Part shown: piece by piece, positions 34,042 to 46,100 of the stretch
Position numbering within the stretch: position 1 is the first letter of the stretch
How the letters are laid out: each line of letters opens with the position of its first letter
From: Helichrysum umbraculigerum
Taxonomy: Eukaryota > Streptophyta > Magnoliopsida > Asterales > Asteraceae
DNA length: 64,000 bases
Direction: 5' to 3'
Assembly (NCBI GenBank): GCA_949592205.1
Contig: CATIUR010000006.1
Coordinates: 69,436,001 to 69,500,000 of the forward strand
Position numbers and translations under genes: made by a program
Notes under the pieces: generated by a model
What the model was told of the DNA's origin: nothing
What the model saw: only the letters and a program-made list of their open reading frames with translations
Database searches by the model: none

Positions 34042-35358
34042 TTAAGCATCAAACGGCAGAGGCACAACCGAGCCCGAATCCCCTAAACTCGGGTGCACGA
34101 AACCATAACCACGCAACACTTGATTATCAGCAAAGTTTAACACCTTTTGCATCGCGTCCCAACAAGTGCGCCTAGAGTACAACTCATTATGCGTACCGCT
34201 ACAGGGTTGACACCCCGTAAAATGCGTCATAAAAGGCCGTCTCCATCCATCCCTCCCATACCCCGCCCCTTTTAAATACTCCTCCCACTGCGCACTATAG
34301 CCTTCCCTCACTTTCTCAGCATGTCTCCTCCTTAACCCACGCACCCCTCTCACAATGCCCTTATATTTCTCAGTTATGTTTTCCAACCTACCCACAATTT
34401 CCATCCAATAGCCTTCAAAATAGTACCCATCTTCCACGTATATTTTATCCCCCCATTTTTCTTTTTCATTTAGTAATAAATAGACCAAACCCGTTTGATC
34501 ATCCGATTCCGGTTTCCCCTTGTCTTTACAAGTCTCCCTCAATATCTCGCCCCATTTTTCATAATTCGGAGTCTGTGGGCCCATACCCGACCACACATCC
34601 ATGAAGTCAAGAGCCCATTGACTATTCCGAATCAGGAAAACCCCCGCGTTTAAACTCGTCCAGCTTTTCTTCTCGTAAATCAATTCTGGCCAACCGTGCA
34701 CCACAAAATTATGATTTTTATAACGTTCTAGTGGTAACTTAAAATCCATATCCGTGAAAACAGCGTCCGCATCAACCCACCAGATCCACTCAGCTTCCGG
34801 GTGGGCCAACATTGCGGCCCGAACCGTTGGGATTTTAGCCCAATACGTAAACATTTCGGGCTGAAACAAAACATTGTTGTAAAAGATGTCGTACCCATGT
34901 ATCCGACAATAATCAACTTTATTCTTGAAAAACCTTAACAACAAGTGATCACCAATCGGGTTCTGACACGGGTTGGATTGTGACCCGGTTACTAGCATGA
35001 CCCGTTTCTCAACACCCGGTATAAACGAAGGGTGTAACCATAACCATTCACGTCTTTTTTCATCCCAATTTTGCATGGGCTTGTCTATAGTGTATGTTAG
35101 TTCTGGGTCATCATAAAACGTGGGTTCGGGTGGGTCGAGGGTCATATTAAATCCGTGATTAAACCCATGAAGATGAGAAAAAACACTATGGCTGTTAATG
35201 TCTGGAAAAGGTGTGAAATTAAGGGTGCGGTGAGGTGGTATAAAACTGAAACTGATGATGGGCCAAAAAGCCCATAACAGTGAAAGAGCTACAATAGTGC
35301 CACCTACGATTGGTATTCCGTTGGAGAAAAACGATGAGCTGCCTCTGCGATTTGGCAT
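34042..35358 (-). CDS. GT34 glycosyltransferase, galactosyltransferase-like (gene 2)
   Basis: Intact, intronless 438-residue paralogue of gene 1. It has an N-terminal membrane helix (residues about 14-38, IPIVGGTIVALSLLWAFWPI), a stem with sequons NFT and NMT, and a GT34 domain from about 118: MLVTGSQSNPCQNPIGDH, RFFKNKVDYCRIHGYDIF, DxD as WWVDADA (196-198), SWTSLNAGVFLIRN, PESDDQ and THFTGCQPCSG. The catalytic domains are collinear without gaps of note, while N-termini and stems have diverged. This indicates an inverted duplication older than the surrounding young retrotransposons. The likely role is Golgi addition of galactose side chains to mannan-type hemicellulose. The acceptor is inferred. 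Confidence 0.93.
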   Translation of the reverse strand: MPNRRGSSSFFSNGIPIVGGTIVALSLLWAFWPIISFSFIPPHRTLNFTPFPDINSHSVFSHLHGFNHGFNMTLDPPEPTFYDDPELTYTIDKPMQNWDEKRREWLWLHPSFIPGVEKRVMLVTGSQSNPCQNPIGDHLLLRFFKNKVDYCRIHGYDIFYNNVLFQPEMFTYWAKIPTVRAAMLAHPEAEWIWWVDADAVFTDMDFKLPLERYKNHNFVVHGWPELIYEKKSWTSLNAGVFLIRNSQWALDFMDVWSGMGPQTPNYEKWGEILRETCKDKGKPESDDQTGLVYLLLNEKEKWGDKIYVEDGYYFEGYWMEIVGRLENITEKYKGIVRGVRGLRRRHAEKVREGYSAQWEEYLKGAGYGRDGWRRPFMTHFTGCQPCSGTHNELYSRRTCWDAMQKVLNFADNQVLRGYGFVHPSLGDSGSVVPLPFDA

Positions 35359-38226
35359 GTTTAACTGTGGGTTTAATTATCTGTTGAAACAAAAGAGATG
35401 GATGGAGTTGAGTTACATTTTTATAAATAAACATGCATTGGGGATTATATATGATTATGATGATGATGATCGAGGTGGATCGGAGTTAGAGTTAATTGGG
35501 GTGACGATCGATAGATAGACTGATCGATGAAATGGGAATGAAGTGTCGTGTTAGAATTGTGATAGAAATAAATAATGCATGCAACGTTATATATCTATAA
35601 TCTATAATAACTATATTAGATCACCTATGGAGGAAAAAAATAAATCAGTGGGACGGTGTACGCGACATTTTGGGGATGAATCCAAATATGTGAAATTATA
35701 TATTGATTTCTAAATTAAGTATGAGTTTACGGATAAGAGAAAAAGACCTTATACGAAGGAAAAAAGAAAGAAGGCTTATTTTATTTCATTTTAGGATAAA
35801 ATTGTAAGGGTTTAAAATGCAGTGAAATCTGAAGGTATAAAATATTATTAAAATGCAATACTTGCCATAAATTACAAAAATTTTGTTCTAAAATGTAGTA
35901 AAAATGGGCATTCGCCTTATTCTCCTCAAATAAGGCATTTTCCCTCGAATCCTCCACCCATCATTATATAATCTTGTTTAATAATTACTTTACTTAACTG
36001 ATACTACGTATATCACAATAAAATATAGTGAATCAGGGTTGATGACATCCTTAAATTACTTACTGGTTGAAATGTTTGAATATTCTCAAAGTAGTTAAAT
36101 CTTAAAATTCTAATTTATTCGCATAGTAGCTATATATATTGTGTTGGTTTAAAAGCATGGAATTTGCGAAACAATATGCATGCGCAGACAATCAATCCTT
36201 TTTTTAGTTAGTTATATCTTAATATCAATTAACAAACACTACTAAGTTACCCGCGCAATGCAGCGGACGTTTCGTATTAAAATGGTATATGTAATATGTT
36301 GGAACATTAGTTTGAACTATGATGAACATGAACAACTAAAAAACGTAGCATGTCAATATATATGGACACATTACAAATATTGTGTTCATGTTTCTCACAA
36401 TTAAAAAGGAACAACATCCACTATAAAAAAATTATATATAAAGATAGCTTAAAAAGTAAGCATACATCAAAAAGTAGATAATTTGTATTTTATATTGTAG
36501 TTTTATATGTTTAGTCTCTATATGTTTTTTTCTTATATAGAAAACGGGTATTAACGTAAGTATACAGAGGTTTTCCATATTTCTATAGTGTAATGTTTAG
36601 TAACTGTGTAATTGAAGAAGAATTCATTTTCAAATCGTAGTTGTGTTCTTCATTATAAAAATATAGCGATTAACAAGTGTTGACTTTCCTTCATAAATAT
36701 AATTATTTCCATGAATAGAGAAAACCGAATTGATATTTTGGATGATTAGTGAGCTTACTTGTCATAATAGTTTTAGATTGAGAAGGGCAAAGTAGGTATT
36801 TCCGATCTCCCAATTATTAAACTTAAAGCCAATAATCGAAATGCTTTATAAGAGGTATTGATATTGATTTATGGATAATAAATATTTTTATACTTATATG
36901 ATTAATATTTCTAAATAAATTATTAATATTTCAACATTTTACCAGTATCCAAAGTAAATTGCATGGTTAACATGTCATTTGTAAATAATTTCAAGCAACT
37001 AGGTGCAAGTTCAAGTTTTAGTTCCATCATATTTTTTCCCTTCATAATTTTATTTGTTTTGAATTTAAAAAAATAGTGTGTTTAAGACTTTCTTTTCTCA
37101 ACAAAAAAAAAAATGTAATTAAAATTAAAATTTATTGATGAACATTTTCATTATAAAAAATATAAAGTTTACTTTATAGATGGTTATAGATTATACTCTA
37201 TCATCTTAAACATATGATAGAATTTAATATACTTTAACCTTTAGATTTTATTATAGCTAATACTTAAGGAAAAAAAATTATATTGATTGTACATACCTCA
37301 TATAACATTTGTTGTATTATTATGTTACATAACAATTAGACTGTTGTAATTTTTAATTTATTGATATTTTTTTGAAGACAAATATATAAATTTGTCTTAT
37401 GCAAAACTTGCACTCACGGATATATGCACGTGTGTCATGCGAAATTTAAATAGCATACATCATTAGCACGAATATTATATTTTTTCAAACGAAACTTGAA
37501 CCTTAATTTAGTTAAGTATATCTTGGTATTGTTATGTCAAAGTATATTTGATTAGAAAATGATGTAAATTAAAATAGATATAAATTGTAGTGTGTCCTGT
37601 CACGAAGCTTGAAAAATATAAATCTAGTTAAAGATCATATTGCACATTTGCACGTTTTATTCTTCAGATGATACATGCAAATCGATTAATGTTCAGTGAT
37701 CGATAGATTAAACTTGGGCCTTTTATGAAAAGCTTATATATAGTCAAGTCGTCGTCGTCGTCATCATCATATGTGTATGGTTTGTAATTGTAGGTGTTTG
37801 CATGCATGCTTGACACGTCGGCATCTTGCTGGACGTATTTTATCCGAGTAGTCTTAACACAATTTGCAACTTTGAATCTTGTCTGTTTCGACTCTTGTTT
37901 GCTTTTGATAAAGAAAAGCATTCTCCTTTTTAAATATTTAATGCAAAGATCAGACTATTATAATAAGTTACAAATTGTAATTTCTAGCTAGCAGTATTTT
38001 TAGTAAATCTTTATTAGTTGAAAATAATATAAGTTCGATAATATTTTTGATGAAATTGAAATTTACTTCAACAAAAAATTATAATATCAAGAAACAAGAA
38101 TTATATTGACTTAAGGAAGTTAGTGATCGAGTTACGATTCAATTATTGATCGTAACATTGTACAATATAAGTATAATACTAGTACTCTTAGTATTTACCG
38201 AATTTCGCTTCTATATACGTACAGTT
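35359..38226. other. Gene-poor AT-rich region
   Basis: Upstream flank of GT34 gene 2, then about 2.5 kb of AT-rich DNA. It includes GAT and GTC/ATC microsatellites (35456-35470, 37747-37769). No supportable ORF is present. Confidence 0.4.
36238..36265 (-). mobile_element. Possible old Helitron 3' terminus
   Basis: Minus-strand reading gives a hairpin-capable CCGCTGCATTGCGCGG followed by GTAACTTAGT, similar to a Helitron hairpin plus CTRR end. It is degenerate and the 5' end was not found. Confidence 0.25.
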
Positions 38227-38317
38227 GCCTTGCCTCCAATTAATGGTTCACCACCCAAATTGAAGTATGTCCCTCGAAGTGCTTTGGTTGCCTCCAATGG
38301 TTAATTACCACCCGAAG

Positions 38318-39104
38318 CAGGGGCGGATCTACCTTGGGGCAACCGGGGTCATATGCCCCCGAACGACTCAAATTCTTTTCACGTATTTATATATGGGTTT
38401 AGTGCTATTAAGTATTGATTTGCTATCTTGGCCCCATCTCTTTGGTTATTAAACCCTCTCTTTCAAGCTATAATGGAAAATAGAGCACTAAAAGAAAGAG
38501 AAGAAGAAGTTCAAAAAGACATTTTAATGGAAGAAGTTGAAGTTGAAGTTAAAGAAGGTGAAGGTGAAGTTGCAGGAAGGGAAACTCGGGGTCCCACTTA
38601 TATTTTTTCCTCTTTTAATACTTAAAGCCCCTTGTTTTTATTTTATTATCATTTTTAGCCCTAAACTATACAAAATATCAATTTAACCCTTTCCATATAC
38701 TTATTGGAAAACTAATAGAAAATTCATATATTACCAACTTAACAAATAATTGACATTTAAATTATACCATTATTAAAAACAAAACGTCACGTACTCTGAA
38801 AGTTCATGAAAAGTGGACCTTTACATATACAAAACTCATCTTATTGAACTTAGATGATATTTACAAAGTAATATATACTACATGTGTTATATGACTATTA
38901 AATACAACTATGGAATATGATATGACAAAATCTCTTAACTTGAGTTGTTTTAAGCTATTTTCTTATTTATTCATCTAGCTAAACAACTATACCAATATTT
39001 TTGATGATTTTTTTCTTCCTTTTTAGTGATCTATAATATATTACGGTACTAATTTAAGCAATTTTCTACGCCCCCAACAACAAAAATTTCTGGCTCCGCC
39101 ACTG
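38318..39104. mobile_element. hAT-type non-autonomous element
   Basis: The ends CAGGGGCGGATCTACC and CAGTGGCGGAGCCAGAAA (reverse complement of the right end) are imperfect TIRs. They are flanked by 8-bp sites ACCCGAAG (38310-38317) and ACCTGAAG (39105-39112), one mismatch, the TSD length of hAT elements. An internal E/K-rich ORF (38428-38625) lacks transposase features. Confidence 0.75.
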
Positions 39105-39112
39105 ACCTGAAG

Positions 39113-39643
39113 TATGTCCCTCTTCAAACCTATAAAACAATGCTTAAGCCTTATCATAGCTTCATCCCAAGTAATCAAGTTTACCTTTCTTAACAAATCC
39201 AAATAAACAACACTCGTGATAAATAACCAACCCAAACAATACTCGTGTAAACGAGGTTACACCCACAAACAATAAACGGATGTAACAAACGAGCGAACAA
39301 GTATACGAAAGCAATAAAGAACATGAGGATTTAACGTGGTTATGTCCAATCTCCAATTTGAGACTGGTTTAGTCCATGGGGCCAAACTATAAAGTTTTTA
39401 CATATTAAATTTGTACCAAGGGTTTACAAATACACAGGGGTTATATTTATAGGATAAACATAACTAAGGGCTAAGGGAACAAGAAATAACAAATCTGACT
39501 GGCCTAATTTTTGCCAAGCGAAAAGGTCTCTCGTCCGGTGAAACATTCTCTCGCCAGGCGAAACATCCCTTGTCTAAATTCTTTTTTTATTATTCATTAG
39601 GCTTCACAATCCTAACAAAGAGATCACGATGAGGGAAGCTTGG
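39113..39643. other. Retroelement-like remnant with 20-bp repeat units
   Basis: The region 39330-39380 (ATTTAACGTGGTTATGTCCA, then GTTTAGTCCATGGGG) resembles sequence common in Copia LTRs. Three imperfect palindromic units at 39511, 39531 and 39551 have a 20-bp period. Boundaries are not established. Confidence 0.4.
39511..39570. repeat. Three 20-bp units with imperfect palindromes
   Basis: Units TTGCCAAGCGAAAAGGTCTC, TCGTCCGGTGAAACATTCTC and TCGCCAGGCGAAACATCCCT align at exact 20-bp offsets. Each begins with a TCGCC-A-GGCGA-like palindrome. Confidence 0.7.
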
Positions 39644-40118
39644 TGTGACACCCGAAAAATTATGACTAGTAATTAGTACCTAATCAAGTTTTAATACATG
39701 TAATTAGCTTCTGTGTTAGGCTAATTTGTGTGTCAAATAATATATATTGTTGAATATATACAATTATGCGGTTTTGTTAAATCGTACAAGTTTTAAATCG
39801 AATGTAATCCGGTTCCAAATAAATACGGACGTTGGTGAACAATTTAATTAAATAATATAATGTTATTTAATAACACAATTACATCCAAAATATTATTTTA
39901 TTTAATAATATTTCGTACACAATTCGTATCGTACAATCCAGGGCTACGCGATTAAATTATTAAGCGCGCAAACAAACAAAACAAGTTAACGTTATATTTT
40001 ATAACGCAATTATTAAGTATTTGGTTAAATACTTTGACAAAAATATTGGAAATTATTCTCACTTTAAAACATATAATTAAAGGTTTTAAATAATTATTTA
40101 ACGTTTAAACAATCGGGA

Positions 40119-40150
40119 AAACGAACACCGCACGGAGCGCAAACACGGAG
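40119..40150 (+). promoter_or_regulatory. Conserved LTR leader block
   Basis: Thirty-two nt, AAACGAACACCGCACGGAGC and 12 more, identical to 20403-20434 in another LTR family. A shorter version (AAACACCGCACGGG, minus strand) is near 42670 and 58971. It lies just upstream of the CT-rich leader. Confidence 0.7.
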
Positions 40151-40583
40151 ACGAAAAATTGGAGCCAACCACACATGGGTGGGGCCCATGTGGGCCGGCC
40201 CCCATACCTCAAAAATGGGGATTCTTCCCATTTTCTCATAATCATCATCATCTCCATCTCTTTCTTTCTCTCTTTTCCTCCAAAAACCATCACCACCATC
40301 TTCATCAAAAATCACCAAATAACACTATCAAACGCCGCCGAATCTCGAAGCTCTTTGGAGAAAAACAACCACCTCGACACGATCTACAACTCTATCTTTT
40401 CGGAATTTCATTTCGACACTTTGTAAGTTTCCGACAAATTCTCGAAACCACTCAAATCTTTGTTATAATGCTTGTTAGTTGTTTACATACACTTAAAATG
40501 TCCATATATGGGTTGGGTAAAAGGATCGGACCAAACTATGGCTGGAAAACTCATTTTTGGCTCAAAAACCCGTTAACAGCTCG

Positions 40584-40785
40584 AAGTGACGCAACGACGA
40601 CTGCAGTATAGCGTCACTTCGTGCGTCACTTAAGTGACGCATTGAGTGTCGCTAAAAGCCCTAATTTTGCGTCACTTGCCTAAGTGCCGCATAAAACCCT
40701 CTTTTTCCGTCACTACCTAAGTGACGTATTTTCAATACCCGTCACTAATGACCGACACTTATAGCGTCACTTGCCTAAGTGACGC
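40584..40785. repeat. Palindrome array, GCGTCACTT / AAGTGACGC type (left part)
   Basis: Multiple GCGTCACTT and AAGTGACGC units, several paired as hairpins. 40764-40785 is a 9-bp stem with loop GCCT. The array continues after the nested insertion at 59407-59584. Confidence 0.9.
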
Positions 40786-40797
40786 CTACAATCAAAA

Positions 40798-43089
40798 TGT
40801 AACACCCCCCAAATTTAGCGATTTGCGGAAGCATACATTGGGTGTTACTAATCAATATACAAAGCACAAGATTAATAGTAAACGACCTCTAAATGAGACG
40901 TTTGTAAAATAGTTACATTTCATAATTAATAATCGTTTGAAAACCGTAGGTTTTCGTATACAAAATGTAATTCCCTAGAGCCCACGCGTATAGCGGGAGA
41001 TTCTATTACATCACCATAGTTACAAAAGATAATGCCAAAGAATCTCCGTTAAATGCAGTTTGTAAATCATGCGACTCTAGCTAGTAATCCTGGAGTAATC
41101 CTACTCCGTAAGTGTACCTGAGATACAAAGCTAAAAAGTGTCAACCAAAAAGGTTGGTGAATCTCACAGGTTTAGTAATGAGTAGGTGTTATGAACCACA
41201 AGTATGTACCCGTATTGCTATCAAGCAAAGTAAGTAAATCAGTAAACCAGTACAGTGCCATGAGCTCATAAGTTGAAGCTTAACCGTGTAGTGTGAATAT
41301 ATCACGTACCCCCGTGAGTGCTATCCGCACACTTATATGTAACAAATACTAATATGTCCGTTTCTACGTGTAAATCAGTACGTGGTGGCGCTACCACCCC
41401 AGACAGGGATTGTCAGTCCCAAATGGATCCATCTATTAGTAATCGCGCTTAAGTCCATAACTAACAACTTACGATTAGGAGGCTTTCAGTGGATAAAAGT
41501 AACTCATGCGTTTGTTTGTAATCAGTAATGTTTTCAGTTCAGTACATTGTGTTCATACGTAAAACAGTTGCTAAGTATCTCACCCCAAGTATAAAATAGT
41601 AAAAGTGGGGCTGTAAGACTCACATGAGTCGAGCAGTGGTAACTAGCAAGTAGTAGTAAAGCAAGTAGGTTCTCCGAACCCGTAACCTTCTAGTGCCTAA
41701 ACACGTAAGGTTAAGTAAGTAGATGTCTCGCAAGACCATCTAGGCTAGTTGTTCATACAACCCGTTGTGTTTAAATGTTGGTTTGTTCGCGTTCGTAACA
41801 AAGTATACGGCCCGTTGGTGGTTTGTTATAATTAAAGTTTATCATTCAATACGCAAATTAAAGTAATTGTAATAGGAAAGTATGTTTTATTATGATTGTT
41901 AGGTCGTATCGTATAAGGATTTGAGGTTGTAAAAGTTCGACACTTAGTGAAAATGTGAGTTTTCAAGGTTCTGGTTTGTGCGACGTAGCATGCGACGTTG
42001 CAAGCGACGTAAGGTGCGACGTAGGCAGGTACGTCGCATGATGCGACCTTCTCAAATCAATGCGACGTAGGGGGCGACGTCGCTAATGCGACGTTGGTTC
42101 GGTTTGCGACGTTAAAGTCTACGTCGCTACGTGCGACGTCCGCAAGTTAATGCGACGTAATAGGCTGCGTCGCTAGTGCGACGTTGAGGTTTTTGTGCGA
42201 CGTAGGTCGCGACGTCGCAGAGGCCCCTGGCCAGGTGCGACGTAGCGGTCTGTTGGCCGGAAAATGTGCCGAAAATGAGTTTTCCGGTTTCCGTTCGGTC
42301 CAAATCTTTTACCCAACCCTTATATGAACATATTAAGCCTATTTAAACCATAATCTAGTAAAAATGATCAAAAACGAGAGATGTCGGGATTTGTCGAAAA
42401 CTTACAAAGTGTCGGATTGAAAATCGGAAAAGATAGGAATGTAGATCGTGTAGTCGTGGTCACTTTTCTCCAAACGAGTGGTATGTTTCGGCGAGGTTTG
42501 ATGGTGTTATTTGGTGATTTAAGTGGGTGGTGGTAGTTTGGTTTGTTAGTTGAGAGAGAAAAAGAAAAGAAGAAAGAGAAAGAAAAGAATAAATGAGGAA
42601 AGATAGAGTGGGAGGTGAAGATGTAGGTGAAAGCCTCATTTTCAGCTCCCGTTCCCCGCATCCCGTGCGGTGTTTGTTTTCTCCGTAGTTTATGCGTTAA
42701 ATATTTATTTATAAAATCACAAGTCTTGTTAAATAATTTACTTAAATTATTTCCTTAAATCCTTAATAGTTTAAATTAAATTTAATTACTTTTGTTATTA
42801 AATCGTGTAAGTCTCAATCGTGTAATACGAGGCAGTTACTATTTGTTATAAAATAGCATTTCGGTCATAGTTGCATTATTTTTGTTTATAAATCTTTGTT
42901 CACCAACGTCCGTATTAATCAAATAGAATTTCATTCTATTTAAGTTGCGTACGATTTAAGCCAAATCGCAAAGTTGTATATATTTACCAACATATAATCC
43001 GATACATAAATTAGCCTAACACAGAACTAATTACATGTATTTACAAAGAATTAGGCACTAATTCTAGTCCTAATTTGCCGGTTGTTACA
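40798..43089 (-). repeat. 3' LTR of the outer element
   Basis: 2292 bp; on the plus strand it reads TGTAACACCCCCC to GGTTGTTACA. In element orientation it carries a promoter leader near 42660-42540, a CTTTGTAAGT donor-like site (42406) and a TGCGACGT palindrome array (42244-41979). Confidence 0.95.
41979..42244. repeat. Palindrome array, TGCGACGTA / TACGTCGCA type (3' LTR)
   Basis: About fifteen (T)GCGACGT or ACGTCGC half-units in 266 bp. 42015-42038 is a hairpin with 9-bp stem TGCGACGTA and loop GGCAGG. The copy in the other LTR is at 58282-58547. Confidence 0.92.
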
Positions 43090-43107
43090 TTCTCCCCTTG
43101 TTAAAAG
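43090..43107 (-). other. Polypurine tract of the outer element
   Basis: The minus strand reads CTTTTAACAAGGGGAGAA, directly abutting the 3' LTR. It is nearly the same as the tract at 25941. Confidence 0.85.
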
Positions 43108-43124
43108 AATTTCGTCCCGAAATT
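43108..43124 (-). promoter_or_regulatory. Stem-loop upstream of polypurine tract
   Basis: AATTTCG-GGA-CGAAATT in element orientation, a 7-bp stem that overlaps the gag-pol stop codon (43125-43123). Homologous in position to 25919-25937 and 54598-54619. Confidence 0.75.
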
Positions 43125-46100
43125 AGTTCGATTGCACGGTCGGTGCGTTGTCTGGGAAGAGATGTGGGTATTTCTGTCGCATTTGGTCTTCCCGTTCCCA
43201 GGTGAATTCAGGACCACGTCTAGAATTCCACCTGACTTTTACGATGGGAATACGACTCTGTTTTAGTTGTTTGACCTCGCGGTCCATGATTTCCATAGGT
43301 TCCTCGACAAAATGAAGTTTATCATCGATTTGAATTTCGTCGAGCGGTATCATCAGTGTCTCGTCAGACAGACATTTCTTTAGATTAGAAATGTGGAATG
43401 TGTTGTGAACGCTGCTAAGCTCAGCAGGAAGTTGCAGGCGGTATGCCACTGGACCAATCTTTTCAAGGATTTCGAATGGTCCGATGTATCTAGGATTTAG
43501 TTTGCCTCGTTTTCCGAATCGAATGACACCTTTCCACGGTGCCACTTTGAGAAGTACCTTGTCCCCTACTTGGAACTCAAGGTGTTTGCATCTCACGTCA
43601 GCATAGCTTTTCTGACGATCACGCGCGGCTTTTAGTCGGTTTTGTATGCCGACGATCTTTTCAGTTGTTTCATGTATGATTTCTGGACCGGTGAGTTGTG
43701 TATCCCCCACCTCAGCCCAACAGATACGTGACCGGCACTTACGACCGTACAGTGCCTCGAAGGGTGCAGCCTTTATGCTGGTGTGATAACTGTTGTTGTA
43801 CGAGAACTCGCACAACGGTAAGTGATTTTCCCAGTTTTTACCGAAGTCAACTACGCAGGCTCGTAGCATGTCTTCCAGTGTTTGTATGGTTCGTTCGCTC
43901 TGGCCGTCGGTTTGAGGATGGTAAGCCGTACTCATATCCAGACGAGTACCAAGAGATTTTTGCAGTGATTGCCAGAAGCGAGAAGTAAATCGAGCATCTC
44001 GGTCGGAGATGATTGAGATGGGCACGCCGTGTCTTGACACGATCTCTTTCAGGTAGATTCGTGTCAAACGTTCCATCTTATCAGTTTCTTTGATGGCTAG
44101 GAAATGAGCAGATTTAGTGAGTCGGTCAACGATCACCCAAATGGTATCGCAACCGTTAGAAGTTTTCGGGAGCTTAGTAATGAAATCCATGGTGATCTGC
44201 TCCCATTTCCATTGTGGTATTTCAGGTTGTTGTAGCAAACCGGAAGGTTTCTGGTGTTCAGCTTTAACTTTAGAACATGTAAGACACTTGCCAACATAGG
44301 TTGCAATGTCAGATTTCATGTTGGGCCACCAATATATTTCCTTGATGCCGTGATACATTTTGTCGGCACCGGGGTGTATAGAGTATTTTGACTTGTGAGC
44401 TTCATTCATCACCAAGTCTCGAAGGTTCCCAAAACTTGGTAACCAGATTCGATTCGAGAAGTATTTGGCCCCGTTAGGTTTGGGTTCAAATTGTTTGTCC
44501 ATGCCTCGCAAGGCCTCGTTTATCAAGTTTTCTGGTTTGAGTGCTTCGAGTTGAGCGGTGAGAGTTTGATTGATGAGGTCGTTGTGAATGGTCATACCGA
44601 GAGCTCGAACTCGAAGTGGTTTCACTCGTTCTTTTCGGCTTAAGGCATCGGCGACAACATTCGCCTTGCCTGGATGATAGCGAATTTCGCAATCGTAATC
44701 AGTAAGCAACTCGACCCATCGACGTTGCCTCATGTTGAGATCCTTTTGATCGAAGATATGTTGGAGACTTTTATGGTCAGTAAAGATTGTACACTTGGTA
44801 CCGTATAAGTAGTGTCTCCATATTTTCAGAGCGAATACGACAGCCCCCAACTCTAGGTCATGAGTTGTGTAATTCTTTTCGTGGACCTTGAGTTGTCGAG
44901 AGGCGTAAGCGATAACCTTGTCTCGTTGCATCAACATGCAACCAAGACCTTGGTGTGAAGCATCACAGTATACCACGAAGTCGTCGTTGCCTTCGGGTAA
45001 GGATAAGATAGGTGCACTGCAGAGTTTTTGTTTTAGTAGCTGGAAAGCTGACTCCTGTTTGTCAGTCCAATCGAACTTTTTTTCTTTTTGAGTCAGTGCA
45101 GTGAGAGGTAGGGCTATTTTCGAAAAATTCTCAATGAACCGCCTGTAGTATCCAGCGAGTCCTAAGAATTGGCGTACCTCGGTCGGTGTAGTAGGTGCTT
45201 GCCAACACTTGATAGCCTCGATTTTTGAAGGATCGACATGAATCCCTTGATTGTCAATGACGTGTCCAAGGAATTGAACGGTTTGCATCCAGAACTCACA
45301 CTTAGAGAATTTGGCGTATAACTCTTCGTGTTTGAGCAGCTCTAGGATAGTTTTCAGGTGTTGCGCGTGTTCTTGTTCAGTGCGCGAGTAAATCAAGATG
45401 TCATCGATAAAGACGATAACAAACTTGTCAAGGTAAGGTTTGCACACCCGATTCATAAGGTCCATGAATACAGCCGGTGCGTTGGTTAAGCCGAATGGCA
45501 TCACTTGGAATTCATAATGCCCGTAGCGAGTTCGGAAAGCCGTTTTTGGAATATCTTCATCACGAACTCGGAGTTGGTGATAACCTGACCGTAGATCGAT
45601 TTTTGAATAAAAACTCGACCCCTGAAGTTGGTCAAACAGGTCATCAATGCGAGGAAGTGGGTAACGGTTCTTGACAGTTAATTTGTTGAGTTCACGGTAG
45701 TCGATGCACATGCGGAAAGAACCGTCTTTCTTTTTCACAAACAGGACCGGAGCTCCCCAAGGTGAGGAACTTGGTCGAATAAATCCCTTGTCCAGGAGTT
45801 CCTGTAACTGAGTAGACAACTCCTGAAGTTTGGATGGGGCTAGTCGGTAAGGGGCTCGTGCCACGGGTGCTGCGCCGGGCACAAGATCAATAGAGAATTC
45901 GACTTGTCTAGTTGGCGGTAGGCCAGGCAAATCTTCAGGAAAGACTTCTGGGAAGTCTCGAACGATAGGCACATCCTCAAGTCGCTTCTCCACCGACTTT
46001 TTCTCCATAACGTGTGCGAGGATTGCCTGGTACCCTTTCCTCAAGTATTTTCGGGTTTTCATGCAAGAAATGATATTTATTCTCGTCCCACCGGTCTCCC

